The notes beneath the pieces are model-generated. The model searched no databases. It worked only from the letters and a program-made list of their open reading frames with translations, and was not told the origin of the DNA. This document shows positions 9,696-20,394 of a stretch of DNA of 64,000 nt, one piece after another. A program made the translations under genes and the position numbers. How positions within the stretch are numbered: position 1 is the stretch's first letter; each line of letters begins with the position of its first letter. Source of the DNA: Stipa capillata (lineage: Eukaryota; Streptophyta; Magnoliopsida; Poales; Poaceae); NCBI GenBank assembly GCA_019208055.1, contig JAGXJF010004269.1:1-64000 (forward strand), in the 5' to 3' direction.

Positions 9696-11074
9696 CTATT
9701 TTGAGTTATCAATTACACAACCTGTGGAAGTTAGAACATTTATACGACTAGCACAGTTTATGCATGATTCAATAACAGCATGAGCAGGCAAGGGTGCATC
9801 AGTAGATATAGTAGAGGACATATTAGTGCACATTGAATGCTTCGCCTTAAGCTCCTCATGCTCCTTAATGAGAAGCTCATGAGCTGCTTTGAGCTTTTCA
9901 TGAGCTATTTTCAGATTTTCCTGGTCTAGCCTGAGGTTTTCTCTATCATCTGAAACCTCATCACATGTTTCTCTCAGCTCCCTGAGTTTATCCCTTAAGG
10001 ATATATTCTCCTTCCTCTCCTTGCCATAAGCCTTATCTGTTCTTTCCAAGATGCCCATTAGTTCAGCATAATCAGGAAAGTCATCTTCAGTAAGTACCTT
10101 AGATTCTTTGGCCATGAGGCACAAAGGAGCAGGAGTGGATGACGTCTGATCAGCCTTGATGTTAATCTTGGGGCTGTGTGACCTGGCTGTGTCACAGCTG
10201 GGCACATCAGCCATGCTGATGGCAATTTCAGCAACCTGACCTTCATCTTCAGATTCTTCCTCTAAATCTGAATCATCTGAAATCCAAGCTTGTCCAACAT
10301 AAGCTCTAGCAGTGGCTTTATTCTTGGAATACGTTGGGTGCTTATTGTTGAATGTCTTCTTCTTCCCATGAAAATCCTTATTCTTCTTGTATTGATTGTT
10401 GTCCTTCTTCTTATTTGAACAGTCAGCAGCAAAGTGGCCTTCCTTGCCACACTCGAAGCACTTGTTGTCTTTGGACAGCCTCTTTCCTTTGAATCTGTCA
10501 CTTGACCCAAACTGCTTCTTTTTCTTGTAGAACTTTCTAAAATTTCTTGTGAGGAGGATAAGTTCACTCTCTTCTCCACTGGTCATCTGTTCATTGAGTT
10601 CTTCACTGCTATCACTCTCAAGTTGTGAAGTTGAAGCAGTGGTCTTCAAAGCAATGTTCTTCTTCATAGAAGGGGAAGAGCTTTACTTGCCTTCTTGCTT
10701 GATTTCCATCTCATGTGTTAGTATCCTTCCTGACACTTCAATTGGCTTCATCTGGTCAAACCCATCTTTTTCTTTCAGCATCAGAACAAGAGTTCTGTAG
10801 GCCTTAGGAAGCACTGATAGAAACTTCTTGATCACATCTTCATCATCTACCCGATTGGAGCCTAGAGCCTTCAACTGGTTGGTGATGATGGTGAGTCTTG
10901 AAAATAGGGAGTTGATGTCCTCACCATGCTCATACTCAAACCTCTCCAGTTGCCTGTACACACAACTTCCCACGCATCTGGATCAATGGCGATAAGATGC
11001 ATTTGCATCTTTCTTTTCTAGAAGGCATAGTTAGTTCCATTAAAGACAGGTATTTCACCCTCATAGCCCGACAT
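9696..11074 (-). pseudogene. Copia A gag, copy 2 (internal deletion)
   Basis: The start codon is at 11074-11072 (MSGYEG). Matching copy 1 shows that about 220 bp of the UBN2 core are missing at 10950, so the N-terminal peptide is joined directly to LERFEYEHGEDINSLF. A stop lies near 10683. From 10667 the frame is open for 323 codons with an acidic stretch, the knuckle CFECGKEGHFAADC, SDDSDLEEESEDEG and a long coiled coil (NLRLDQENLKIAHEKLKAAH). Gag would form the cytoplasmic particle and package RNA. Confidence 0.85.
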
Positions 11075-11115
11075 CCTTTAAACTCTGGCTGTTAGGCCAA
11101 ATCAAAGAGCAACCT

Positions 11116-11127
11116 GCTCTGATACCA
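11116..11127 (-). other. Primer-binding site of copia A copy 2
   Basis: On the minus strand this reads TGGTATCAGAGC, complementary to the 3' end of initiator tRNA-Met. It lies between the LTR end at 11130 and the gag ATG at 11074. Confidence 0.9.
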
Positions 11128-11129
11128 AT

Positions 11130-12862
11130 TGAAAGGACCGAAGGTGCCGACTAGAGGGGGGTGAATAGGAGGCTAACTAAATTCACTTCTTTTAACTTAC
11201 GTTATCTAATTAAGTCTTAGCATATTGCAAGGTTAAGCTAGCTTTGTGACAGGTGAACGGCATAGGCAATATATGTTATGTAAATTAACACGTAGCTGTC
11301 ACACAGGTATGTAACACATGTGAGCTAATGACTCAAAAACAGATAAGCAAGACAGATAGCTGTGTAACAGGTAGCTAACACAGGTAAGAGATATGATATA
11401 CAGCAACTGAGGCACAGCTACACTAACACAGGTGAAAAGTGATCTATCACAGATAAACAAAGTATATCTAAGAACACACAAGCATGCAGATCTAGTGAGT
11501 AACTAAAAGACAATATAAGAAGTACTCAGAGAGACAAGGTGTTTTTCGCCGAAGTTCCCTACTCTTTTCGGAGAGGTACATCTCTGTTGGAGAGGCTACT
11601 CCAAAGAGATCACTAGCACTGAATCGTGCTTATTCTCCGAGTACCTGAGTAATCAGGCCTCTTGCTTTGCTTGTGGAAGTCCTTTAGCTTTGCAGCAGGT
11701 AGACTTCAGATCACCTTCACAGACTACTGGTTCAGCTGACACAAGCTTGGGTGATACCAGCAACTCCTACGCCCGTCTAGGAGTAGACACTCCAAGAGTA
11801 ACAGATTCAGCAGCAACAACTCTTGGAGGAACCAATGCTATTTGCTCAGAGGCTCTAACTCTCTTGAACTAACTCTTAGAAAGTTTGGCTTTTGTTCAGA
11901 GGATGAGAGGCTTGCAACGGTCGAATATGATTCACTAGGTTGAGCAAGGTTGAGGTCGAAGACCTCCCCTGGTCCCCTATTTATAGGGTTCACAGGTACC
12001 TGACCGTTACACTCATGCCACGTAGGATTAAGTGGGTCACAACCAATCACAATGCACAACGGTAACCAGCTCAGGCAGATCGACACCTGTGTCACCGGAG
12101 GCACACACAGGTGAACCCTTAACTGACGTAGTCTAACTACTCAGCCCGATCTTGGCACATTACATGCCCTCGGTGCACAACTAACTCTGATCCCTAATAA
12201 GGAGAGAACCTCCAACAGTCTTCTGACTCGGCAGACAAACTATTGTAGTGCAGGTCCCTTAGCATTTACAAGCTCTCTCCTGGTACAGAGATGTATCTGA
12301 GTCATAGAGCGGTAGATCACCTGTGACACAGCTGTGTCACACAGGCGACTCTAGGCTCTAGGGTTTTTTACCGCTAGCACTGCAGAGTGCTAGCACAAAC
12401 CAGTTTCACACTTGTGCAAAACTATTGATACAAGACCACTGACCTCAAAGCATCAGTGCCACTGTCCAACACTCTGAGCATTGAGCAAAAGATCCTCCAT
12501 AGATCATTTATACTTCATCCCTCTTGATAGTACGGGTGTTTCTTATAGACTCAAGAAAACTAGCAAATCTAGGCTTTACCTGCCACCAGCTGCAGTCAAG
12601 GTCCTTGACGCGTCAAGCCACCATCACCTTGCTTGCAACTCCTTGCACAGCACCGGTTTCTTCACAGCTGTGGCACAGCTGCCTAGCACAGCCATCCCCT
12701 TGTCCTAGAAACCACCTTTGTACTTTTTGGGTGATCATCCTTTCCTTGATGACACTTCTTCCTGGAACCTATTAATCCTGCTTACACTCATTGTAAACAT
12801 TAGATTCCAGTTTGAGTTGCCATTAACTATCAAAACCAACTAGGGGCCTAGATGATCTTTCA
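11130..12862 (-). mobile_element. Copia family A 5' LTR, complete (1733 bp)
   Basis: In element sense it starts TGAAAGATCATC at 12862 and ends CTTTCA at 11130, a short inverted terminus shared with the family B LTR. The first 50 bases align with the start of the B LTR (GGTTTTGATRGTTAATGGCAAC). A TATTTATAGG-like box is visible on the plus strand near 11978-11988, with CTATAAATAGG on the element strand. Words of the ACCTGTGTCAC type occur near 12085, 12108, 12318-12345 and 12668. No 3' partner was found, so age from LTR divergence cannot be estimated. Confidence 0.85.
12322..12341. repeat. 20-bp perfect palindrome in copia A LTR
   Basis: TGTGACACAGCTGTGTCACA equals its own reverse complement. 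It combines two head-to-head copies of the family A word around a CAGCTG centre. A near copy with a shifted centre is at 8770-8797 (CCTGTGTCACACAGCTGTGA). Confidence 0.95.
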
Positions 12863-13107
12863 GACGCCAAGTCAGCCCTGCACTTTTTCCCTTGCCCTCC
12901 TTGCGTATCTCATTTCTAGTTTTATTAGCAAGCCGCTGCACCAGTTAGTACCATCTTTTGTAAAGGGCATCGCCCTAGGCTGCTGCGACTGCCACTGTCA
13001 CAACTATGTAACGGGCCTACAGCCGCAGTGTTGTCTGCATAAACAAATAATAGCAGCTGGCCCTTGGCCCGTCCAAGGGTGAGATAACAATTATCCCTCC
13101 TTCGTGA
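12863..13107. other. Unassigned sequence flanking the copia LTR
   Basis: This lies between the outer LTR end (TTTCA|GACGC) and the GC-rich tandem array. No convincing coding frame, RNA gene or transposon terminus was seen. The bases GACGC just outside the LTR would be one side of a target duplication, but the partner is lost. Confidence 0.5.
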
Positions 13108-13660
13108 GGAAGCAAGAGCACGCTCCACCGCGGCGTCAAGGACGCTCTACCGCGGTGTAGAGCATCCCCTCACCGCCACACGAGCAACGCCTCCGTCGTC
13201 GTGTCGGGACAACCTTATCTCCGCTGTGGCGTAGAGCATGCTCCACCGCGGCGTAGAGCATCCCCTCACCGCCACACGAGCAACGTCTCCATCACCGTGT
13301 CGGGACAACCTTATCTCTGCCGCGGCGCGCTCCACCGCGGTGTAGAGCATCCCCTCACTGCCACGCGAGCAACGTCTCCGTCGCCGTGTCGGGACAACCT
13401 TATCTCCGCCGCGGCGTAGAGCACGCTCCACCGCGGCATAGAGCATCCCCTCACCGCCATGTGAGCAATGTCTCCGTTGCCGTGTTGGGACAACCTTATC
13501 TCCGCCGCGGTGTAGAGCACGCTCCACCGCGGCATAGAGTATCCCCCTCACCGCCACACGAGCAATGTCTCCGTTGCCGTGTCGGGACAACCTTATCTCT
13601 GCCGTGGCGTAGAGCACACTCCACCGTGGCATAGAGTGTCTCTCCACGGCCACGCGAGTG
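13108..13660. repeat. 96-bp GC-rich tandem array, about 5.5 copies
   Basis: The landmark GGGACAACCTTATCT recurs at 13206, 13302, 13391, 13487 and 13584, giving spacings of 96, 89, 96 and 97 bases. Each unit contains CTCCACCGCGGC, TAGAGCATCCCCTCACCGCC and a CCGTGTCGGGACAACC stretch. The 89-base spacing reflects a short deletion in one unit. Because 96 is a multiple of three, long frames stay open by chance on both strands (168 codons on the minus strand at 13147-13653). These are probably not genes. The last unit decays towards 13660. Confidence 0.9.
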
Positions 13661-14395
13661 AACCTCCGTAGTTGTGTCTAGACATATCCACTTCCCACGG
13701 AATTGGGATCATACCACGCGAGTTTTGGGCCACTCCCTCATGACAATACGCTCGTCCTCGATAATGTCTCGGACGCTAGTTTTTGTCGTTGGGGGTAGGT
13801 ACTCGTCACAACGAATCCAGGTACAATGTACACTCAACGCACCAATAACATAAAAAAATCCACACAAAGTGCTATACACCTCTCCTAACAAATGATGCAA
13901 TCTCCTCGCTCATCAAAAAATGTATGTTGTCTTCGTGCCGTTCGGCCTTCATTAATCCGCGAAACGAGCAATGCTTGTACGACACTCGTACTAGGGGCTG
14001 GGTGCTGTGCCGCCTAACCACGACCTTTCGCCTCGAAGCAACAGCCTGTAAACCATGTAAAAAAGAAGAGATAGTCACGAGAAGCAAAGCACGGCTGTAC
14101 CAATTTTCTGACTTTCCATTAACTGACAGGATTACATGAGGGCTACAAAAGAAAGCTTTGGTCCCATTAAACCTACCAAAAGAAAGCTCTGGTCCCATTA
14201 AACCTACCAAAAGAAGCTCCCAAAACAACTAAAGGGCTAGGGGCTCATGTCGACACCGTGACGGCCCAGCCCGTGGGCTATGTCATGCTAAAAATGTCAT
14301 CTAAAACTATGACATGAAAGTACACCTAGAAGCAAAAAAAAAGACATCCTGGTGTGTCGACATAAGCAAAAGGCCCAGGAACAAGTAACAAGTCT
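13661..14395. other. Unassigned region with a 31-bp tandem repeat
   Basis: GAAAGCTYTGGTCCCATTAA recurs at 14151 and 14182, a 31-bp unit in about 2.2 copies. Minus-strand frames at 13709-13900 and 13872-14228 are open but match no family I can name. They overlap in different frames and lack a convincing start or splice context. The segment probably belongs to the same mobile-element debris as its neighbours. Confidence 0.45.
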
Positions 14396-16860
14396 CACAC
14401 CTGAAAAGGTGGGTCGGATCCACCAGAAGGTCTGTCAAACGCTATAGCAGAAGACCCTCCCTCAAGACAGGCCCTCCGTATCCCATGAAGGTACTTCTCA
14501 TCATGCTTCTTCCACACGCCCGGAAGGAAGGCCTCTGCATCAGACCTCAAGGGAGCCTGGGCCCGCTGGATGTCGGCCCGGCTCGGTATTTCATAGCCCT
14601 CTGTCCAAAACCTGCCCACGGGGTCACAACCAGCCAATCGAAGGCAAGCAAGAGAGAACTCAAGAGAGGGCTGAGCACAGTCCTGCCCGTGGTCTGGCGC
14701 CGCCTCACGCACCGGCAGTACAAATCGCCGCTGTCCAATGGAGCTGGCCCGCAACCTTGTCCTCATCAGCACCAGTGTGAAGGTCGAGCTCAACGCCAAG
14801 CACCCCTCCGAGCTCACGAGCAGCTGCACACACCGCGTCGGCCAGGGTGGCTAGCTCCCCCTGCCGAGTCTGTACAGCATGGAGGGTAGCGTGAAGCTAA
14901 GAGATCACCTCCTCATGCTGACCCAACCTCTCCTTGGCCGAGGCGGCCTCCGCCTGGGCCTCCGAAACCTTTTTCTTCTCTGAACGGAGGCGAGCCCGCT
15001 GGGACTCAGCAAGATCAACGCGTATCTCCCATGTTTGTTCTGCTGCAAACAAAAGCCTGCGGGAAAGAGACATAGTAAAGGCACAACTGCGGGAATCACG
15101 TCACAAAACCTCATATAAGTAAAACACTAACCGTACCTTGAGCATGGCAGACTTAGAAGCGGCGCAGATCTGTCACAAGGATAAACCCTCGAATGCCATG
15201 TCAAGGTCGGCCATAGAAAGCTGCACGACAACGTCCTGGTAAAAGCCCGCCTCAGCCTCAAGGTCGACGAAGTGAGCCGAAAGCAACCGGCCCGCAACTG
15301 AGAAATGGTGCGGCCCACTGGTCTTACCCTCCTCAACACCATCATCGACAAACGCCACCGGAGTCGGCGCTGGGTGGCCCCTAGGAGACAACGGAGCCAC
15401 TGTCTCAGGGCTCGCTGCGTGAGCTGTCGTAGGAGATCGGGAAGCGACCTCGTCACCCTCGATAACTCATAGGTCAAACTCACTCGAAGACGACGACAAG
15501 TCACGCAACCCGTCGGCCTGAGGTCGCACTGCGCTGGTAGATCTGACTTAGCAGACACCTCGACGTCGTCCTCGTAGTCCCGTGAGCGCGACTTGACATC
15601 CCACACGAACGACGCCGACATCGGGCCCTTTCCAGCCCCGGGGTGCTGCTGCGGCACCTCCGGGGTTGGGCTGGAAGAAACACCCCCAGACGCTCCACGT
15701 GCTCGAATCGTCTGCTCTGGCGAGGACCGAGAAGGTGACCGACTCCGCTTGCTCACGGTAAGGGCCCTAACAACCACAGGGAACGGCCGGGTAGGCACCT
15801 CCCACCCGAAGTCCTCGCAAGCTCGGTTGTGCCGGGCCCTCTTGATCAATCGGCTCGCCTCCTTGGCCCCCACAAGGGTGAAGCGGCCCAACAACTTGTG
15901 GGTGCACAGCTCTCAATCCTCCAGCGTAGAGCTTGCAACACGGGAGCATACGAGGTTCAGTAGAAGCTAAGGTCAACACAAATAAACTGCAGGTAAAAGT
16001 AAGAGGTACTCACATGTCGTGGGTGCGTATCCTTGCAGGACACGTAGGAAGCGTGACGAGCTCGGCGGGGCCAAAGACAGAGTCCAACCCTAAGCGAGCG
16101 GAGCAATGCCCAGCAAGCAGTACTCCTCCACCAAGTCGCGCACGCTCAGCTCGCGAGCCATGCGTCAAAGCATGGTCACGCCCTCGTCGTCCCGCTCGCC
16201 GAGGCGAGCTTGCCCAAAGAACGGCGCTGCCACCCCTCTCAGTCGCTGCAAGGAGGGATCACGGTAGTAAAACCATGCCCTCTGCCAGTCCCTCCAAACC
16301 TTCTTTAGGGAAACGCAGGGTAGTCCCCAACGCTACGCCCGTGGCGCCGGCCAAAGCTGACCGTCCCGTAGACCGAAAGAAGACCCAGTGCTCCCAAACC
16401 CGCAGCGTCGCGGCTCCGTTGGCATGTACATCCAAGCAAAGAGCACGGGCGAGCTCACCATCTCCATGCTTCTGGCCGCCCATTCAAAAGCAGCAATCAG
16501 GACGAAAGCCAAAGGGTGGAGGTCTGACAGCGTCACTCGAAAAAAACTGCAGTATCCCCTGTAAGAGGTTGGACAGCTGGAGGCACAACCCGGCGTCGAA
16601 CTGGGCAGCGAAGACGATGATTCACCCCTGGCCGGGTGAGCCCCTCAAGTCAGAACGCCCCAGGGGCTCTAGGCCCGTAACATGGCCAGGGTCGGGAATC
16701 TTGCTCGCCTCGGCAAGCCGTCGGAAGAGCCTCGCGTCCGCAATAGAGCAGCCGAGGTAGCCAGTGTGCATCACTGAGGCCATCATCTTGCCTCCCTTCT
16801 CGATCACGTTCTTCTCCGCCCCCGCGCCCGGTATCACCTTCCTCGACGACATCAATCCTG
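14396..16860 (-). pseudogene. Gypsy-type transposon gag-like ORF (Transposase_28-like), broken
   Basis: Frames on the minus strand read like the long ORF found 5' of pol in a grass gypsy group annotated as putative gypsy type transposon (Pfam Transposase_28). An N-terminal start lies near 16850 (MSSRKVIPGAG). An LQLSNLLQGILQFF / SDLHPLAFVLIAAFEW block lies at about 16450-16590. VWRDWQRAWFYYRDPSLQRL follows near 16200-16290 and GAKEASRLIKRARHNRACED at 15800-15890. The tail (15130-15500 and 14400-14830) is rich in charged residues. At least three frame changes separate these blocks. The function of the product is not established and this copy is dead. Confidence 0.65.
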
Positions 16861-16994
16861 GCAGTCAGCACAAGCAGGCGAATAACAGTTCGCCAATAAC
16901 AACGATGAAGCAAAAGACATAGGAAGTATGGCCCAAAAAGGTGTAAGAAGACATGCGCCCCATCTTTCAACTGAAAACACGCCTCAGCCAACAG

Positions 16995-17395
16995 CAGTCG
17001 TGGTGTCACGGTAGCCAACCCGGCAAGGCTCTAAGAACCCGCCCGCCTCCAGTTCGGGGTGTTCGGGTGAGCTAGTGGAGACAACACACCCGACGAGACT
17101 CCTCAAACCCGCCAAGACCTTGGATCTCCTTGAAGCGGTCGCGGTGTCGTGGTAGCCTGCCAGGGGAGGCTCCAAGAACCCGCCCGCCCCGAGTTCGGGG
17201 GTGTTCGGGGGAGCTAGTGGAGACGACACACCCGGCGAGGCTCCTTGAACCCACCAAGACATCGGACTTCCTCGAAGCGGTCGTGGTGTCGTGGTAGCCC
17301 GCCAGGCGAGGCTCCAAGAACCCGCCCGCCCTAAGTTCGGGGGTGTTTGGGGGAGCTAGAGAAAATAGCATGTCCGGCGAGGCTCCTTCGAACAT
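16995..17395. repeat. About 141-bp tandem repeat, about 2.8 copies
   Basis: The landmark GGTGTCRYGGTAGCC occurs at 17002, 17143 and 17285 (spacings 141 and 142). Each unit continues with a CCAAGAACCCGCCCGCC block, GAGTTCGGGGGTGTTCGG and AGCTAGTGGAGACRACACAC. The array sits just 5' (element sense, minus strand) of the gypsy gag-like remnant. It is therefore probably in the leader or UTR of that element. Long minus-strand frames across it are shadows of the repeat. Confidence 0.85.
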
Positions 17396-18523
17396 GCCCG
17401 CAGCCGCTCAAGGAATCGTATCTCTACGCGCCTAAATGCATCACGACGTAATGAGAAATAATAGCGACAGCATGTTCGTGTGAAGTATATATAGCGTTCG
17501 TTCATACGAGATAAACGTGTGGCGATCGGCGGTTAAAAACACAGTGGTTATACTCTCTCTACTCGTTCGCCGCCCTAACACAACGGCATCCATGCGTGGA
17601 GCATGCGATCACCGTACCTATACCTCATCTAGCCCATATAGCAGTTTTACATAACAAAAAAATATTACAATAACAAAATCCACGATACAGTCAGCCACAT
17701 TGCATCCACAAGTAATCACAGGAATATGAAATACATGTGTGCATTTGTATAAATGCTGGGACGAGCGAGAAGGGTCACCCTTGGACCTCCCGGTGGCGTG
17801 GGTCGCGTACGGATGAGGTAACATGCATGGGCATCTTCTGTACCAACAGCTTTGGTGGTGGTGGCCGCGACAGCGGGGGTGATAGCGGCGAGGCCGCTAT
17901 ATGCACAGCCGCTACCGTTCTCAGGGGCTCGAGCGAAGGTTGCCCTGAGACGGAGACGGCGGTGGTGTCCCCACGGCGGGGAGCAGCCGACATGGCCGAG
18001 GCACGACAGGGCGTGGCCTCCCGGCGGTGGGCTCAAGGAGAATGGGGCGGCGCGCTGGGGCAGCGGCGGCCGGACCAGGGGCAGCAGTGGCGGCGGCCGC
18101 GAGGGCCGGCGCGGCGGCGGCGGCGGCGACCACGGGGGCCGGCGCAGTGGCAGCCAGCGGCCGACGGGAGCAGCGCCCTGGGGCAGCGGCGGCCGGACCG
18201 GGGGCAGCGGCGGCAGTCGGAGGCCGACAGGAGCGACGCGCGGCAGTAGGGGGCGACCGTAGCGGCGGCGGCGGCCGAGGGAGCCCGGGGCGGCGCGCCA
18301 GGGGAGCGACAGTCGGACCGGGGTGGCGCGCTGGGGGAGCGGCGGCATGAGGAGGCGAGGGGCCGACGCAGCGGCGGCCGCGACCGAGGGAGATAGCGCG
18401 CGGCAGCAGGGGGCAGCAGAGGGAGATGGGGGTGGCGGCGGCGGTGGGGGGTATATCACCCACCCCCCATCGACTTAGCACAAATGGGCCATGGCCCATT
18501 AGGGTTGAGGAGAGGCCGCTCGG
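17396..18523. other. Spacer and GC-rich block, no gene called
   Basis: 17396-17750 is ordinary sequence with no supported gene. 17840-18470 is very GC-rich, with many GGCGGCGGC runs and repeated GGGGCAGCGGCGGCCGGACC-like units near 18058, 18180 and 18330. Frames are open on both strands for up to 247 codons but encode only low-complexity Ala/Gly/Arg or Pro/Arg strings, as expected from composition. It lies upstream of a gypsy 3' LTR and may be the 3' non-coding part of that element. Confidence 0.5.
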
Positions 18524-18695
18524 CAAAAAAAAGAAAGAAGGGGAGAAAAGGAAGAAAAAGAAGAAAAGAAAAGGTGAAGAGAGAAGAAAAGAAAAAAAGA
18601 GGAGGAGAAAGAAGAAAAGAAAAAAGAGGAGGAAAAAGAAGAAAAAAAGAGGAGAAATGAAAGAAAAGAAAAGAAAAATAAGATGGAGAGAGAAG
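18524..18695 (+). repeat. Purine-only tract of about 170 bp
   Basis: The plus strand here is almost entirely A and G, with units such as GAAGAAAAGAAAAG and only a few thymines. Such a strand can form a triplex. It follows a GC-rich block with a sharp change of composition and precedes the gypsy polypurine tract by about 80 bases. The lysine/glutamate frame on the plus strand is a composition artefact. Confidence 0.9.
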
Positions 18696-18775
18696 TCGTC
18701 GGTCTGGCCTACGCGCCAACCCCTCAGAATTGGTGCGCCGGCTCGGACAGGCACCACTCGACCGCCCAAACTGGC

Positions 18776-19379
18776 AAGGGGGCTACTGTTGGGGGAATGG
18801 TTCCCACGCTACCCTGAACCGCCGGACCTCTCCTTGATAGCATCAAGGTCCATATCCACGAGTCGGCACACTTTGCCTGGCATCAGCAAGCTCTGCTGGC
18901 ATCGCCGACGACGTCAAGGAAACGCTCCGTCTCGGCGGACGTTGGGGCCACGCTCCGTCCCGACGCCAAGGACAACATGTCGTCGTAGCGGCGAGCACTA
19001 GGATACTAGAGCATTGGAATATTCCATCAGAATCCTTGTAAAAAGACCAGAATACTCCTGAGGGGGTGTCATTGCTCGAAGGACATAATTGTAAGCTCGC
19101 ACACCCCTCTCTCAACCCCTATAAATAGGACCCCAGAGGGTAAAGAGGGGAGATCTTTTGGGAGATGCAAACCCTAATCCCAGAAATAAATACAAGAGTT
19201 TTCATTTTGTCCCAACACGAGAGTTTTTATTTAGTCTCGACGAGAGTGTTTTACATTCCGCCTCGCCGGTAATGCGCGCTCCCCTCGACGGATACTACAC
19301 TTGCTTATACTCCTTTGGTATTCTTGGAGGTCGACATAGCCGATCGGAGGTGCCTAAAGTACGCTGCCTAGTTCAGTAG
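18776..19379 (+). mobile_element. Ty3/gypsy PPT and 3' LTR
   Basis: AAGGGGGCTAC (18776-18786) is a typical polypurine tract that abuts the LTR start TGTTGGGGGAATGG at 18787. Inside the LTR a TATA box lies in CTATAAATAGGACC (about 19119), followed by a plausible RNA start and the AATAAATACAAGAG stretch. The 3' boundary is not clear: no obvious CA end with a target duplication was found, and 19379 is the last base I consider LTR-like. The matching element body may be the GC-rich and purine blocks upstream. Confidence 0.65.
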
Positions 19380-19739
19380 CTACGACAGCTTCGATCCCTC
19401 CGCGCGAGTGGCATGCTCTTCCGCGTTAATCTCCTCCTCTAACGTGCCTCCTGCGGGCATCACGTGCTGCTGTTCCTGGTTTGATTGCAGAGGGAGGCGC
19501 GATTGCTCTGCAGGCATTGTTGTAGGTAGTAAATTAGTTGCTCTTGTTGAGAAAAACGAGGGTTTTGTTTAGTGTTGATAGCTGCTTACGTGGACTGATT
19601 TATTAGATGATGACGTTACTTACGTGATTCTGTTTTGTTGGATGACTACATATGCTGTACATTGATGGAGGAGCGCTGTGATCTAATGGACCTCGTTATG
19701 GTAAAAATGTAAGAGTGCGTTGTGCTTTCGTATAATATA
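19380..19739. other. Unassigned intergenic sequence
   Basis: There is a moderately GC-rich start (to about 19500) and then AT-rich sequence. No gene, RNA or element boundary is supported. The first 100 bases could still belong to the gypsy LTR or its flank. Confidence 0.4.
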
Positions 19740-19974
19740 GTTTTAACATCAAAAATATAAGATATATTTTAATTAGTTAAAATAAGATTTTAACTAACAA
19801 TTACTCTACTAATATATGATTTATGTGACATAAAGTTGATATCATTAGATCCGTACTCAAAATACTTATGATTATGATTTTGTATTACATAAAGCGTATA
19901 TTAATAGAGTAATTATCGGTTAGAACTTTATCTTAACCAATCAAAATACACCTTATATTTCTGGACGGAGGGAG
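19740..19974. mobile_element. Stowaway-like MITE, left end degraded
   Basis: The right end reads TATTTCTGGACGGAGGGAG followed by TA, the classic Stowaway terminus and target site. The body is a long imperfect hairpin: AATATAAGATATATTTTAATTAGTTAAAATAAG near 19749 pairs with CTTATCTTAACCAATCAAAATACACCTTATATTT near 19926 (both shown in part). The left CTCCCTCC terminus has been lost. It lies about 1.4 kb upstream of the CPS start codon. Confidence 0.75.
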
Positions 19975-20200
19975 TACTAGCTAAAGCTAAATACCTCGTG
20001 CATGGGTCTTCACCAATATATTCTTAATTAAAATATATATTTTCTCTATTTCTATAATAATATAAAAAACACAAGTTCAGTACAAGATATTTTCAATATA
20101 AGCCTTTTAGAATCTTTACTCTACTTTTATAATTCTTCATCTCCTAATCACTCTTGTACTTATTAGATCTAATTATACTTATTGCCTCCTAAATAATCCT

Positions 20201-20394
20201 ATATTGTGAAAAAACATGTATTGCACATGTGGGGTTGCTAGTAGATTGATAATTCTCTCTTCTAACCCTTACATTTCACGAGTATATTTAACTTAATATA
20301 TTGTGAAAAAATATGTATTGCACATGTGGGGTTGCTAGTAGATTGATAATTATCTCTTCTAACCCTTACATTTCACGAGTATATTTAACTTAAT
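20201..20394. repeat. 97-bp direct duplication, two copies
   Basis: ATATTGTGAAAAAACATGTA at 20201 recurs with one change at 20298, and the copies stay almost identical through CACGAGTATATTTAACTTAAT. Only about two differences separate them, so the duplication is recent. The surrounding sequence is non-coding. Confidence 0.9.

Larger units (their letters stand above)
7035..12862 (-). mobile_element. Copia family A element, copy 2 (pol-gag-5' LTR)
   Basis: In element sense the order is 5' LTR (12862-11130), PBS, gag, protease, integrase and reverse transcriptase, which is the Ty1/copia order. The element is cut inside RT by the gypsy LTR at 7034, and the rest of RT, RNase H and the 3' LTR are not recognisable next to it. 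Coding regions carry frameshifts and stops. It resembles the Opie/SIRE-like group of grass copia elements in gag and integrase, but the name is an inference. Confidence 0.88.

Noticed and set aside
13147..13653. 168-codon minus-strand gene
   Set aside because: It is a by-product of a GC-rich tandem repeat with a unit divisible by three. Other frames are equally open and no domain or start context is seen.
13108..13660. CRISPR-like array
   Set aside because: Units are contiguous 96-bp tandems without unique spacers, in a plant genome, and no cas genes are present.
13709..14228. Transposase fragment on the minus strand
   Set aside because: The open frames overlap in different phases and I could not match any catalytic motif.
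17716..18769. Long proline/arginine or alanine/glycine-rich proteins on either strand
   Set aside because: Extreme composition (GGC repeats and a purine tract) keeps all frames open. Overlapping frames on both strands look alike and there is no conserved domain.
18426..19001. Lysine/glutamate-rich plus-strand ORF
   Set aside because: It follows the purine tract and then reads into the gypsy LTR, so it is a composition artefact.
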